From an uncultured Bacteroidales bacterium (lineage in GTDB: Bacteria > Bacteroidota > Bacteroidia > Bacteroidales > Bacteroidaceae): DNA of 64,000 bases. Position 1 is the stretch's first letter, and every line of letters starts with the position of its first letter. The position numbers and the translations under genes are program-made. Of the stretch, positions 26,097 to 35,622 are shown piece after piece. The stretch is taken from assembly GCA_902779085.1 (NCBI GenBank), contig CACYZY010000005.1:1-64000 (forward strand), read 5' to 3'. Below the pieces are notes generated by a model. The model searched no databases and was not told the DNA's origin. It was given only the letters and a program-made list of their open reading frames with translations.

Positions 26097-26335
26097 GATT
26101 GAGAACAAAGCCGACAACACTGCTGGTGGCCAACAGCAATGAGATGACAAAGTTCTTAGTTGCGACCAGTCATGAATGACAAACGAGTAGCGGCGACTCG
26201 AGGTATTTCGTTGCAAAACGATCTTTGACTTATTGCTACAGTTAATTAATCACCCAGGGCAGCTAAACGGTGTACAGATGCAATCGTTTACAAGCTGTGC
26301 TGACGAGAAATCCTTTCTCGGGATATTGTCTTTTA
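26097..26335 (+). ncRNA. Candidate structured RNA of unknown class
   Basis: No coding frame fits. Helices seen by eye: 26098-26106 with 26152-26160 (9 bp with G-U pairs) enclosing 26118-26125 with 26134-26141 (one mismatch); 26169-26172 with 26177-26180; 26184-26188 with 26196-26200; a 5-bp stem capped by a GCAA tetraloop (26208-26221); 26260-26269 with 26285-26297 (10 bp with a 3-base bulge); and 26304-26310 with 26314-26320 followed by a weak T-run. It may be a free small RNA or a leader of the threonine aldolase gene 105 bases further on. It does not match the riboswitch cores I know (TPP, FMN, SAM, glycine, cobalamin, ZTP), nor tmRNA, RNase P or SRP RNA. Confidence 0.5.
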
Positions 26336-26376
26336 GACCAATACCAGCACCTTTGCTACAATTTGACTTGATATTC

Positions 26377-26407
26377 TTTCATAATAGAAAAATAATACGT
26401 AACTTCG
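26377..26407 (+). promoter_or_regulatory. Probable promoter of the threonine aldolase gene
   Basis: TTTC (26377-26380), 19 bp, then TAACTTCG (26400-26407), one mismatch to TAnnTTTG. It would separate the aldolase from the upstream RNA. Confidence 0.45.
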
Positions 26408-26439
26408 CATGGTATTAATAAATCAAACCCACAAGAAGA

Positions 26440-27471
26440 ATGTACAGTTTTACATGCGACTATTCAGAGGGGGCACACCCTAATATCCTGAAGAAACTAC
26501 AGGAAAGAAACCTGATGCAGCATCCTGGCTATGGAGAGGATGAGGTGACGAAAGAAGCCATAGAGCTGATTCGACAACGCATAGGCAACCCAAAAGCAAG
26601 CATATTTTTCGTGATAGGTGGCACACAGGCCAATATGGCGGTGATATCTGCCTTGTTACGCACACCGGAAGCAGTGATTTGTGTGGAGGGCGGACATATT
26701 TTCGCCCACGAAACAGGGGCCATAGAGGCTACGGGACATCGTGTCATCACCGTGCCTGGCATTCAGGGCAAACTGACGCCTGAGGGGATTCAGAAAGCAC
26801 TCGACGACTATTTCATGCGTCCGCACATGGTGAAACCGGCTATGGTGTATGTGTCTGACGCTACGGAGGTGGGCACCATCTATAAGAAAGCTGAACTGCA
26901 GGCCATCAGTGAGTTCTGCCGTGCACACAAACTGTTGCTGTACCTTGACGGAGCTCGACTGGGCAGTGCACTGACGTCTGACGAGAACGACCTGACGCTG
27001 CATGACCTGACGGAACTGACGGATGTATTCTATATTGGCGGCACCAAGAACGGGGCGTTGTTTGGCGAGGCCATAGTGTTCAACGATCCTGAGCTGTATC
27101 CTGACTTCGACTATGTGCGCAAGGAGCGTGGTGCCTTGCTGGCCAAGGGATGGTTGCTGGGTGTGCAGTTTGGCGAGTTGTTCAAGAACGACCTGTACTT
27201 CACCATTGCGCGTCAGGCAAACGTGCTGGCCAAGAAGCTGACGGCTGCATTGAAGGAGGCGGGCTACCAATTCCTGGCTGAATCGCCTACCAACCAGGTG
27301 TTCCCCATCGTAACACTAGAAGAAAAGGCCATACTGGCAAAGAAATATGTCTTCGAGGAGTGGCAGCCTATCGACGGGCAGCATACTGCCATCCGTTTCG
27401 TTACCTCATGGGCTACCGACGAGGAGCATGTGGATGAACTAATCAAGGATTGCTTGGCATTGAGACAATAA
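26440..27471 (+). CDS. ltaE: Low-specificity L-threonine aldolase
   Basis: A 343-residue fold-type I PLP enzyme that splits L-threonine or L-allo-threonine into glycine and acetaldehyde. It has the substrate-side motif [13 protein letters not shown] at the start, the cofactor-binding aspartate in [11 protein letters not shown], and the PLP lysine in [11 protein letters not shown] (Lys203). Length matches the family. It is cytoplasmic. glpK begins 14 bases after the stop, so the aldolase may be transcribed together with the glycerol genes. Confidence 0.92.
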   Translation: MYSFTCDYSEGAHPNILKKLQERNLMQHPGYGEDEVTKEAIELIRQRIGNPKASIFFVIGGTQANMAVISALLRTPEAVICVEGGHIFAHETGAIEATGHRVITVPGIQGKLTPEGIQKALDDYFMRPHMVKPAMVYVSDATEVGTIYKKAELQAISEFCRAHKLLLYLDGARLGSALTSDENDLTLHDLTELTDVFYIGGTKNGALFGEAIVFNDPELYPDFDYVRKERGALLAKGWLLGVQFGELFKNDLYFTIARQANVLAKKLTAALKEAGYQFLAESPTNQVFPIVTLEEKAILAKKYVFEEWQPIDGQHTAIRFVTSWATDEEHVDELIKDCLALRQ

Positions 27472-27485
27472 TAAATCGTGATACT

Positions 27486-28982
27486 ATGGAAAAGTATATT
27501 TTAGCAGTAGATCAAGGCACCAGTAGCTCGCGCGCCATCATCTTCAACAAGAGGGGCGAGAGCTGTGCTGTGGCACAGAAGGAGTTTACCCAGTATTTCC
27601 CGAAATCGGGATGGGTGGAGCATAACCCGCATGAGATTTGGTCGTCGGAGGCATCCGTCATTGGGGATGCTATGGCAAAGATGGGCATTGACGGCAGCAG
27701 CATTGCTGCCATTGGTATCACCAACCAGCGTGAGACCACCATTGTGTGGGATGTGGAAACCGAAGAGCCTATCTATAACGCTATTGTGTGGCAGGACCGC
27801 AGAACAGCTGAGTATTGCGATGAGCTGAAGGCTCAGGGGGTGACAGACATGATTCACGAGAAGACAGGTCTGATTATCGATGCCTATTTCAGTGCTACGA
27901 AAATAAAGTGGATACTCGACAACGTGAGTGGTGCGAGGGCTCGTGCACAACAGGGCAAGCTGCGTTTCGGCACCGTTGACTCATGGCTGGTATGGCGACT
28001 GACGAAGGGCACCCTACATATAACAGACGTGACCAACGCCTCACGTACCATGCTGTTCAATATCCATACCCTGCAATGGGACGAGGACTTGCTGAAGCTG
28101 TTTGACATTCCTCTGTCGATGATGCCTGAGGTGAAGTCGTGCAGCGAGGTGTATGGCTACACTCAGTCGGCCATCTTCAACCACCAGGTACCTATCGGTG
28201 GCATTGCCGGAGACCAGCAGGCTGCGTTGTTCGGACAACTCTGCACGGAGCCGGGCAGTGTGAAGAACACCTATGGCACAGGCTGCTTCCTGCTGATGAA
28301 CAGTGGCGAGAAGCCTATCATGTCGAAGAACAACCTGCTGACTACCATAGCACTGAAAATCAACAACAAGGTTACCTACGCATTAGAGGGCAGTATCTTT
28401 GTTGGTGGTTCAGTGGTTCAGTGGCTACGCGACGGGTTGGGCATTATCAAGTCATCGGGTGAGATTGAGGCTTTGGCAGCTACCGTACCTGATACAGGCG
28501 GTGTGTATTTCGTACCAGCACTGACAGGTATGGGCGCTCCTTACTGGGACCAGTATGCTCGTGGCAGCATCACAGGCATCAGCCGAGGCACCACTGCTGC
28601 CCACATAGCACGTGCTGCATTGGAGGGCATCGCTTTCCAGACACTCGACATCGTGCAGGCCATGCAGCGTGATGCAGAGCTTCCATTGGCCGAACTGAAG
28701 GTGGATGGTGGCGCTTCACGCAACAACCTGATGATGCAGTTCCAGGCAGACATACTGAACACGAAGGTGATTCGTCCACGCAATCCTGAGACAACGGCCT
28801 TAGGTGCTACCTACTTGGCTGGTTTGGCAGTGGGCTACTGGAAGAGTGTGGAGGAAATTCGTGACCAGTGGCAGATTGACTCGATGTTCATGCCTACCGA
28901 AGACCGCCAGATGGTGGAGGCACAAGTTAAGAGATGGCGTGAGGCGATACAACGCACCTTAACTCCCCAATCATCATTGTAA
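27486..28982 (+). CDS. glpK: Glycerol kinase
   Basis: A 498-residue FGGY-family kinase that phosphorylates glycerol to sn-glycerol-3-phosphate. The start is set at ATG 27486, giving [18 protein letters not shown], the canonical N-terminus, rather than an in-frame codon inside the aldolase gene. Other marks: [34 protein letters not shown] and [15 protein letters not shown]. glpF follows after 19 bases, giving a standard glycerol uptake pair. No glycerol-3-phosphate dehydrogenase gene is in the window. Confidence 0.96.
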   Translation: MEKYILAVDQGTSSSRAIIFNKRGESCAVAQKEFTQYFPKSGWVEHNPHEIWSSEASVIGDAMAKMGIDGSSIAAIGITNQRETTIVWDVETEEPIYNAIVWQDRRTAEYCDELKAQGVTDMIHEKTGLIIDAYFSATKIKWILDNVSGARARAQQGKLRFGTVDSWLVWRLTKGTLHITDVTNASRTMLFNIHTLQWDEDLLKLFDIPLSMMPEVKSCSEVYGYTQSAIFNHQVPIGGIAGDQQAALFGQLCTEPGSVKNTYGTGCFLLMNSGEKPIMSKNNLLTTIALKINNKVTYALEGSIFVGGSVVQWLRDGLGIIKSSGEIEALAATVPDTGGVYFVPALTGMGAPYWDQYARGSITGISRGTTAAHIARAALEGIAFQTLDIVQAMQRDAELPLAELKVDGGASRNNLMMQFQADILNTKVIRPRNPETTALGATYLAGLAVGYWKSVEEIRDQWQIDSMFMPTEDRQMVEAQVKRWREAIQRTLTPQSSL

Positions 28983-29001
28983 GACCTAAAATTTAATCAC
29001 T

Positions 29002-29721
29002 ATGATAGAGAAAATGATTTTCGAGTTCATCGGAACGATGATACTGATATTGATGGGCGATGGCGTATGTGCCAACGTAAGTTTGGAGAAATCTAAGGCC
29101 AAAGGTGCCGGCTGGGTAGTCGTAACCTTTGCATGGGGTTTGGCAGTAATGTGCGGTGTGTTCGTGGCTGGGCCTTATACAGGAGCTCACCTCAACCCTG
29201 CGGTTTCCATTGGTTTGGCATTGGCTGGTACCTTCGACTGGAACCTTGTGGTGCCTTATATCATTGCCCAGATGCTGGGCGGTTTCGTAGGTGCCGTTCT
29301 AGTGTATCTCTATTTCAAAGACCACTACGATGCAACGCCTGATGCTGATGCCAAGTTGGGTACTTTCTGCACCATCCCTGCCATCCGCAACAAGTGGCGC
29401 AACCTGTTCAGTGAAGCTATCGGCACCTTTGTGCTGGTATATTGCATCCTGGCCATCGGTAACGTGGGCAACACGCCAGAAATGGGCATGGGTAGCTTAG
29501 GTGCTTTCCCAGTTACCTTCCTGATTGTTGCCATAGGTATGTCATTGGGCGGAACTACTGGTTATGCCATCAACCCTGCCCGAGACCTGGCTCCTCGTTT
29601 TGCTCATTTCATTCTGCCTATCAAGGGCAAGCGTGACAGCGACTGGGGTTATTCATGGGTACCCTGCTTAGGTCCTGTCATCGGATGTGCATTAGCTGCA
29701 GGTTTGTATTTACTCGTATAG
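29002..29721 (+). CDS. glpF: Glycerol uptake facilitator (aquaglyceroporin)
   Basis: A 239-residue MIP-family channel with six membrane helices and two half-helices. The NPA boxes are GAHLNPAVSIG and GYAINPARDLAPR; the Asp after the second NPA (NPARD) is the mark of glycerol-conducting rather than water-only channels. It follows glpK in the same operon. Confidence 0.94.
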   Translation: MIEKMIFEFIGTMILILMGDGVCANVSLEKSKAKGAGWVVVTFAWGLAVMCGVFVAGPYTGAHLNPAVSIGLALAGTFDWNLVVPYIIAQMLGGFVGAVLVYLYFKDHYDATPDADAKLGTFCTIPAIRNKWRNLFSEAIGTFVLVYCILAIGNVGNTPEMGMGSLGAFPVTFLIVAIGMSLGGTTGYAINPARDLAPRFAHFILPIKGKRDSDWGYSWVPCLGPVIGCALAAGLYLLV

Positions 29722-29722
29722 A

Positions 29723-30829
29723 ATGACTATGATAAGGAAATTATTTATAGGTGGGTTGCTGTTGGCGCTGACAGCTTGCAACATGACACAGAAGTCGGAT
29801 GAGCTGACCATGATTGTGGGCACTTACACGCATACTGGCAGTGAAGGCATCTACACCTATAAGTTTGACCAGGAGAACGGTATGGTAAGGCCGTTGGAGA
29901 CAATCAAGATGGATAATCCATCCTACATCACGCTTTCTGCCAACCAGCAAGTGATGTATGTGGTGAGTGAGCAACATGACGAAACGGCTTCAGTGTCGGC
30001 ATTCAAGTTTGACAAGGAGAATGGTACTGCCGAGCTGATTAACCAGCAACCCACATACGGTGAGGACCCTTGCTATGTTGCTACCAACGGCAAGATTGTG
30101 ACCACAGCCAACTATTCCGGTGGCAGTATGTCAATATTCCCTCTGCGATATGATGGCGGATTGGAGCCTATCGATACCATCTACTGTGGCAACATCGGAG
30201 GTCCGGACATGAGTCGTCAGGAGGCGCCGCATGTACATTGCACAGCCTTCAGTCCTGATGGGAAAATGCTGTTGGCTACCGACTTCAGTGCCGACCGCAT
30301 CCTGCATTTTGATGTAGAAGCCGACCCCTCCAAGCCTCATCTGAAGTTGGAGAATACACCGATTAATGACGATTCTGGTCCTCGACATATTATCTTCAGC
30401 AAAGACGGAAGGTTTGTCTATATTATCGGCGAACTGAGTGAGGCTGTGACGGTATGCAGCTATGACGAGGGGAACATACAGGTGATTCAAACCATTGAAA
30501 CCCATCCGCAGGCTGACCGTCATGCAGCAGACATTCACCTCTCGCCCGATGGAAAGTTCCTGTATGCCAGTGTTCGCAATATTGAAGACGGGCTGGCTAT
30601 CTTCAAGGTAGATCAGGTAACAGGCTTGTTGGAAAAGGTGGGCTATCAGCATACGGGCAAGCATCCGCGTAATTTCAACATCACCCCCAATGGCAAGTAT
30701 GTTTTGGTGGCTGATATGAATGACAACAGGATTGAAGTATTCGAAAGGAACCTAAATACTGGTATGCTGATGAATACCCAACGTGACATCATCATCAGTC
30801 AGCCAGTATGTATTGTATTTGCAAAATAG
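29723..30829 (+). CDS. Lactonase-family beta-propeller lipoprotein
   Basis: A 368-residue protein with a lipobox (LALTAC, Cys19). The mature part is a seven-bladed propeller of the 6-phosphogluconolactonase/YbhE type, with repeats such as YTHTGSEGIYTYKFD, NPSYITLSANQQVMYVVSE, HVHCTAFSPDGKMLLATDF and RHIIFSKDGRFVYIIGE. Being exported it cannot act on cytosolic 6-phosphogluconolactone; it may open sugar lactones in the periplasm. It begins one base after the glpF stop, so it belongs to the glycerol operon by position, but a functional link is unproven. Confidence 0.82.
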   Translation: MTMIRKLFIGGLLLALTACNMTQKSDELTMIVGTYTHTGSEGIYTYKFDQENGMVRPLETIKMDNPSYITLSANQQVMYVVSEQHDETASVSAFKFDKENGTAELINQQPTYGEDPCYVATNGKIVTTANYSGGSMSIFPLRYDGGLEPIDTIYCGNIGGPDMSRQEAPHVHCTAFSPDGKMLLATDFSADRILHFDVEADPSKPHLKLENTPINDDSGPRHIIFSKDGRFVYIIGELSEAVTVCSYDEGNIQVIQTIETHPQADRHAADIHLSPDGKFLYASVRNIEDGLAIFKVDQVTGLLEKVGYQHTGKHPRNFNITPNGKYVLVADMNDNRIEVFERNLNTGMLMNTQRDIIISQPVCIVFAK

Positions 30830-30849
30830 AGCGAAACCTATTGAGTATT

Positions 30850-31986
30850 ATGAGTAGTTTTATGAATAATGTATCATTGACCATCGCACGCAGAGCCATA
30901 CTGGCATGTGCTTTGATAGGAGGTAATCTGTTTGCAGTGATGGCGCAAACCGAAGTAACACAAGGTGTCACATTTGGCAAGAAATTTGGTGTGACTTACA
31001 TCCTGCCCCAAACAGAAATTGTGATTGAGGCAGCAGCAACACGACAACACTATGAACCAGGACAGTTCAGTCAGTACGCAGAGCGCTACCTGCGCTTGCG
31101 TGATGTGAAGCAAGAAGCCGAGACCACATGGTCTTTGGATGAGGTGAAGGTAAATATTGTGGGCGTTCCCGATCCTTCAAACATCTACTTTGTAGAGATG
31201 AAAGACCGCACCACTGCCCCATTAATGGAGCTCACTTCCGACGGTATCGTTCGTTCTATCAACGTGCCTTTCGTGGGTGACCAGAAGACTGCTCAGCCAC
31301 AGGTTAAGCAACAAGAGGAAGAGGTATTGCCTGATCCTCGTTCATTCCTGACCGAAGAGATCTTGATGTCTGCCTCAACTGCAAAGATGGCGGAGCTGGT
31401 GGCTCGTGAGATATACAGCATTCGCGAGAGCAAGAATGCCCTGCTCAGAGGCGAAGCCGAGAACCTGCCCAAGGATGGAGCACAGCTGCAGATCATGTTG
31501 GACAATCTGAACAAGCAGGAGAAAGCAATGGTACAGATGTTTGAGGGAAAGGTAACTACTGACACCCAACATTTCACCATGAGAGTTACACCTCAGGAGA
31601 TGAACAATCAAGTAGTATTCCGCTTCTCCAAGAAACTGGGTTTTGTGGATGCTGACGACCTGGCTGGCGAACCTGTCGAGTTGAGCATCGTAAACAAACA
31701 AGTAATACCTGAACAGCCCGCAGAGCCAGAAGGGAAGCAAAGCAAATCAATTGTCAGCATACTGACTAACGGCAACAAGACAGCCATAGAAGGTGTTGCC
31801 TACAATGTGCCAGGTAAAGCTGATGTAAAACTGACCTATCAGCACAAAGACATCATCAACACCGAGTTGTCTATTACTCAGTTTGGCACACGTGAATATC
31901 TGTCATCTCAGTTGTTCAACAGAAATACTGTGACTAAAGTGCAGTTTGATGTGAATACCGGCGCTTTGCTGAAGATTGACAGATAA
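30850..31986 (+). CDS. DUF4831 family exported protein
   Basis: A 378-residue protein of the Bacteroidales DUF4831 family. ATG 30850 is preferred because earlier in-frame starts lie inside the lactonase gene. A signal peptide (ARRAILACALIGGNLFAVMAQ) is followed by the family pattern: TYILPQTEIVIEAAATRQHYEPGQF, an ISTATAKMAEL-like helix (SASTAKMAELVAREIYSIRES), NLNKQEKAMVQMFEG, FRFSKKLGFVDADDLAG, then a C-terminal beta domain. Function unknown. It is between the glycerol operon and the GH92 gene. Confidence 0.8.
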   Translation: MSSFMNNVSLTIARRAILACALIGGNLFAVMAQTEVTQGVTFGKKFGVTYILPQTEIVIEAAATRQHYEPGQFSQYAERYLRLRDVKQEAETTWSLDEVKVNIVGVPDPSNIYFVEMKDRTTAPLMELTSDGIVRSINVPFVGDQKTAQPQVKQQEEEVLPDPRSFLTEEILMSASTAKMAELVAREIYSIRESKNALLRGEAENLPKDGAQLQIMLDNLNKQEKAMVQMFEGKVTTDTQHFTMRVTPQEMNNQVVFRFSKKLGFVDADDLAGEPVELSIVNKQVIPEQPAEPEGKQSKSIVSILTNGNKTAIEGVAYNVPGKADVKLTYQHKDIINTELSITQFGTREYLSSQLFNRNTVTKVQFDVNTGALLKIDR

Positions 31987-32025
31987 TTTCATTTAGAATA
32001 CCTTAAAACAGCCATTACGAAAGAT

Positions 32026-34317
32026 ATGAAACGATTATTACCACTTATGTCTTTGTTGGTGCTCGTAGCTTGCCAGCAAACACAGGAAACGACTTTTGAG
32101 TTACAGACACCTGTTGATTATGTGAGTACCCTTGTAGGTACCCACTCCAAATATACCCTCTCAACAGGCAACACCTACCCCGCTATAGCTCTGCCTTGGG
32201 GCATGAACTTCTGGACACCACAGACAGGCAAGATGGGTGACGGATGGGCGTATGTCTATGATGCCGACAAGATTCGTGGTTTCAAGCAGACCCACCAACC
32301 CAGTCCGTGGATCAATGACTACGGTCAGTTCAGTCTGATGCCAGTTGCAGGCAAGACTGTCTTCGACGAGGAAGAACGTGCCAGTTGGTTCTCGCATAAG
32401 GCAGAAACGGCAACACCCTACTACTATAAGGTGTATTTGGCTGACTATGACATCACAACTGAAATCACGCCTACAGAGCGTGCTGCAGTGTTCCGTTTCA
32501 CTTTCCCCGAGAATGAGTTTTCATCTGTTGTTGTCGATGCATTCGACAGAGGTTCATCTATCCAGATACTGCCTGATGAGCAGAAAATCATCGGCTATAC
32601 CACACGCAATAGCGGAGGGGTACCTGAGAACTTCAAGAACTATTTCGTGATTGAGTTCAGCAAACCATTCTCACAAGTATCTGCGGTAGCCGACCAAGTG
32701 GTCAAAGGTGGCACTACAGAGGCAGAAGCTAACCACGCAGGAGCTATCGTAGGATTCTCTACCCATCGTGGCGAAGTGGTAGAAGCCCGTGTGGCATCAT
32801 CTTTCATCAGCTACGAACAAGCAGAAAGGAACCTGCAGGAAATAGGTGACCGCAGTTTTGAGGCTGTATGTGCAGAGGCTAAAGCCACCTGGAACGAGAC
32901 ATTAGGAAAGATAGAAGTGAACGATAATAATATAGACCACCTGCGCACATTCTACAGTTGTCTGTATCGCTCGGTATTGTTCCCACGCAGTCTCTATGAG
33001 ATAGATGCTGAGGGAAAGCCCGTACACTACAGCCCGTATAATGGAGAAGTGCTGCCTGGTTATATGTTTACCGATACTGGCTTCTGGGACACCTTCCGTT
33101 GCCTGTTCCCCTTCCTCAACCTGATGTATCCCAGCATGAATGTAAAGATGCAGGAGGGATTGGCAAATGCTTATAAAGAAAGTGGTTTCCTACCTGAGTG
33201 GGCAAGTCCTGGACATCGCAACTGCATGGTGGGTAACAACTCAGCTTCTGTTGTGGCTGATGCTTATCTGAAAGGTTTGCGTGGCTATGACATCGAGACT
33301 TTGTGGGAAGCTGTAACACACGGTGCCAACCATGCGCATCCTACCATAGGTTCTACAGGAAGAAAGGGTGTGGAGTATTATAACAGTTTGGGCTATGTGC
33401 CTTACAACGTGGGCATCAATGAAAGTGCTGCCCGTACATTGGAATATGCTTACGATGACTGGTGCATTTATCAGTTGGGCAAGGCATTAGGTAAACCAGA
33501 AAACGAGATTAGTGTTTATGCCCAAAGGGCTATGAATTATCGTAACCTGTTTGACGAGGAAAGCAAGCTGATGCGTGGCAAGAATGAAGACGGAACCTTC
33601 CAAAGTCCGTTCAACCCTTTGAAATGGGGTGATGCCTTCACAGAGGGCAATAGTTGGCACTATACTTGGTCTGTATTCCACGATCCACAAGGTTTGATTA
33701 ACCTTATGGGTGGCAAGCAGGAGTTTACCCAAATGATGGACAGCGTATTCTCTGTACCACCTATTTTTGACGACAGCTACTATGGGTTCCCTATCCACGA
33801 AATTCGTGAAATGCAGATTATGAATATGGGTAACTATGCTCACGGCAACCAGCCAGTGCAGCACATGATTTACCTCTATGACTATGCTGGTGAACCCTGG
33901 AAGGCTCAGTATTGGATTCGTGAGGTCATGAATAAGCTTTACTCTGCAGCTCCTGATGGCTATTGCGGTGATGAGGACAACGGACAGACCTCAGCTTGGT
34001 ATGTATTCTCTGCTTTGGGCTTCTATCCTGTTTGTCCAGGCAGTGGGCAATATGTTTTGGGCACGCCCTATTTCAAGAATGTTAAATTGCATTTGGAGAA
34101 TGGAAATATCGTGGAGATCAATGCCCCTGCTAGCTCTGATAGCAATAAGTTCATTGACAGTATGCAGTTCAATGGCAAAGACTACCAGCATAACTATCTC
34201 ACTCACGACGACCTGATGCAAGGCGCAAAGATTGAGATGCAAATGGCAGCAGAGCCGAACAAGAATCGTGGCATAGCAGAAGAGGATGCCCCCTACTCTT
34301 TTTCTAACCAGAAATAA
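32026..34317 (+). CDS. GH92 alpha-mannosidase lipoprotein
   Basis: A 763-residue calcium-dependent inverting exo-alpha-mannosidase family member, with lipobox LVLVAC (Cys16). The N-terminal beta-sandwich starts VDYVSTLVGTHS and contains FWTPQTGKMGDGWAY; the catalytic domain has YMFTDTGFWDTFRCLFPFLN, AYDDWCIYQLGKALGK, HGNQPVQHMIYLYDYAGEPW and GYCGDEDNGQTSAWYVFSALGFYP (Gly648 to Gln654), where the acid and calcium residues lie. Members trim alpha-1,2-, 1,3-, 1,4- or 1,6-mannose from N-glycans or yeast mannan; linkage cannot be read from sequence. No SusC/D next to it. Confidence 0.94.
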   Translation: MKRLLPLMSLLVLVACQQTQETTFELQTPVDYVSTLVGTHSKYTLSTGNTYPAIALPWGMNFWTPQTGKMGDGWAYVYDADKIRGFKQTHQPSPWINDYGQFSLMPVAGKTVFDEEERASWFSHKAETATPYYYKVYLADYDITTEITPTERAAVFRFTFPENEFSSVVVDAFDRGSSIQILPDEQKIIGYTTRNSGGVPENFKNYFVIEFSKPFSQVSAVADQVVKGGTTEAEANHAGAIVGFSTHRGEVVEARVASSFISYEQAERNLQEIGDRSFEAVCAEAKATWNETLGKIEVNDNNIDHLRTFYSCLYRSVLFPRSLYEIDAEGKPVHYSPYNGEVLPGYMFTDTGFWDTFRCLFPFLNLMYPSMNVKMQEGLANAYKESGFLPEWASPGHRNCMVGNNSASVVADAYLKGLRGYDIETLWEAVTHGANHAHPTIGSTGRKGVEYYNSLGYVPYNVGINESAARTLEYAYDDWCIYQLGKALGKPENEISVYAQRAMNYRNLFDEESKLMRGKNEDGTFQSPFNPLKWGDAFTEGNSWHYTWSVFHDPQGLINLMGGKQEFTQMMDSVFSVPPIFDDSYYGFPIHEIREMQIMNMGNYAHGNQPVQHMIYLYDYAGEPWKAQYWIREVMNKLYSAAPDGYCGDEDNGQTSAWYVFSALGFYPVCPGSGQYVLGTPYFKNVKLHLENGNIVEINAPASSDSNKFIDSMQFNGKDYQHNYLTHDDLMQGAKIEMQMAAEPNKNRGIAEEDAPYSFSNQK

Positions 34318-34362
34318 ACATACCACCTACGGGTATTGCCCTTTGCTATAACTAATGATATT

Positions 34363-34767
34363 ATGAAAATCATCGATGTAAAATTAATGGATATAGTAAC
34401 AGCGGAGGCGAAGCAATCGCCTCGTCTCCGCATGAACTATAACTTCCACCAAAGCCTGGATGACAAGTGCCATCGTTTCCTCAATGCTATGGAACCTGGC
34501 ACTCAGGTAGCTGTGCACCATCATATCACCAAAGATGAAACCCTGGTAGTGCTACGCGGCAAAGTTCGTGTACTTATCTACAATGACGAGGGAGAAATTA
34601 CTGAAGATGCCATCATTGACCCACAGCAAGGCCGCTATGGCGTTGACATCCCCAAGAACACTTGGCACACCGTTGAGTGCTTAGCTCCCGAAACCGTCGT
34701 CTTTGAGGTAAAAGAAGGCCCTTTTGTGCCCCACGAAATCGATGGCATTCTAGAGGTAAAGAAATAG
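34363..34767 (+). CDS. WbuC-family cupin protein
   Basis: A 134-residue single-domain cupin. ATG 34363 is chosen; the TTG at 34336 is less likely. The metal-type motif AVHHHITKDETLVVLRGKVRV and the second cupin motif RYGVDIPKNTWHTVECL are present, with the N-terminal LRMNYNFHQSLDDKCHRFLNAM typical of WbuC, found near O-antigen genes in proteobacteria. Here it stands behind GH92 with no O-antigen genes around. Role unknown. The FNT gene converges on it with a 1-base gap, without room for a terminator. Confidence 0.82.
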   Translation: MKIIDVKLMDIVTAEAKQSPRLRMNYNFHQSLDDKCHRFLNAMEPGTQVAVHHHITKDETLVVLRGKVRVLIYNDEGEITEDAIIDPQQGRYGVDIPKNTWHTVECLAPETVVFEVKEGPFVPHEIDGILEVKK

Positions 34768-34768
34768 G

Positions 34769-35383
34769 TTACTCTTTAGGAGTAAAGATAGTTACCCATC
34801 TATAAAGGTTGCAGCCAACGAAATTGCCCAGTACTTCAGCGATATAGACAATCAGTACACTGCTTGAAAGCAAGATGTCTGATGGCGATATTAAGAAGTA
34901 GAACGCATCAGCAATAGAGTGGGCAAAGCCACAAAGGATGAATACGGGCACACCCAGTATCAAGGCAAGCATCTTTCCTTTTCTGGCAAACTCCACAGCT
35001 GTAGTCATGATGAATCCGCATCCTATAGCCAACAAGAAACAAGCGAAAGGGCCCTTTGCCATTCGTCCTTCCAAAATCTTGGTAGCAGGCTCAATACAAT
35101 CTGGTTGTGCATAGGCAATCATCCATGCCATTAACAAACAGCCCACGATGTTACCAACCAATACGGTAGCAAGCATGCTCCAGTCACCATGACGACGGAT
35201 AAATCCTGCTGTACCTGTATATAGTTTCAAACCATAGTAGACAACAGTAGTCAGTCCGAATGCAAAGAGCACAGCACCTGCCACACCCCCAACCCTCAGG
35301 TTGACAACACATCCAATAGAAATACAGATACCTGCCAGTATGGCGGATGGGAAAACATCACGAATCAGTTCCAGTTTCTTCAC
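34769..35383 (-). CDS. Formate/nitrite transporter (FNT) family channel
   Basis: A membrane protein of 204 residues if started at GTG 35383 (KKLELIRDVFPSAILAGICISIG). Earlier in-frame starts (ATG 35449 and beyond) are rejected because a perfect promoter lies at 35423-35454. Six hydrophobic segments and the FNT patterns are present: LAGICISIG, KLYTGTAGF, VLVGNIVGCLL, and FILCGFAHSIADAFYF, which carries the central histidine region of the pore. FNT channels pass formate, nitrite or hydrosulfide with a proton. Its upstream region holds four direct repeats, so it is probably under an activator. Confidence 0.85.
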   Translation of the reverse strand: MKKLELIRDVFPSAILAGICISIGCVVNLRVGGVAGAVLFAFGLTTVVYYGLKLYTGTAGFIRRHGDWSMLATVLVGNIVGCLLMAWMIAYAQPDCIEPATKILEGRMAKGPFACFLLAIGCGFIMTTAVEFARKGKMLALILGVPVFILCGFAHSIADAFYFLISPSDILLSSSVLIVYIAEVLGNFVGCNLYRWVTIFTPKE

Positions 35384-35422
35384 TTTATTCTTAATTATTG
35401 AAAAACATTCTTTTACCTGCCA

Positions 35423-35454
35423 CAAAGGTATAGCTTTTTCCTTAGTCATACAAA
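35423..35454 (-). promoter_or_regulatory. Promoter of the FNT channel gene
   Basis: Read on the minus strand: TTTG (35454-35451), 20-bp spacing, TACCTTTG (35430-35423). It gives a leader of about 35 bases to the GTG at 35383. Confidence 0.75.
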
Positions 35455-35465
35455 CTATTTTAGAG

Positions 35466-35554
35466 AAACCTATGATTACGGTTCCCCCAGCCCTATGGTT
35501 AAGGTTCCCCAAACCTATAGTTAATGCATACTACACCTAGGGGTAATGCATTAC
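35466..35554 (-). repeat. Four imperfect 22-bp direct repeats upstream of the FNT promoter
   Basis: Units at about 35466-35487, 35489-35510, 35511-35532 and 35533-35554. Each has CCTA in the same place (35469, 35492, 35514, 35536), spaced 23, 22 and 22 bp, two helical turns. On the gene strand the common core is TTAACNATAGG with GGAACC or ATGCA before it. The array starts 11 bases upstream of the -33 box, the normal place for activator sites. Confidence 0.75.
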
Positions 35555-35590
35555 AAAGAAGGGTGCGACTCATTGCTGAGCCACACCCTA
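35553..35590 (-). terminator. Terminator of dnaK
   Basis: On the minus strand AGGGTG...CACCCT (35589-35584 with 35565-35560) plus an inner CTCA/TGAG pair, followed by TTCTTTG. It lies 34 bases after the dnaK stop. Confidence 0.75.
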
Positions 35591-35622
35591 TCTTATCTTA
35601 TTTATGTGTTAAGTGCCGTAGT

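Noticed and set aside
26028-26216. 62-codon minus-strand frame
   Set aside because: It covers the promoter and 5' helices of the candidate RNA and has no protein-like features.
26301-26331. Hammerhead ribozyme core (CTGACGA)
   Set aside because: The GAAA partner and stem III are not found after the hairpin.
35384-35512. Longer N-terminus of the FNT channel
   Set aside because: The extension overlaps the promoter and part of the repeat array and is not membrane-like; the GTG at 35383 fits better.
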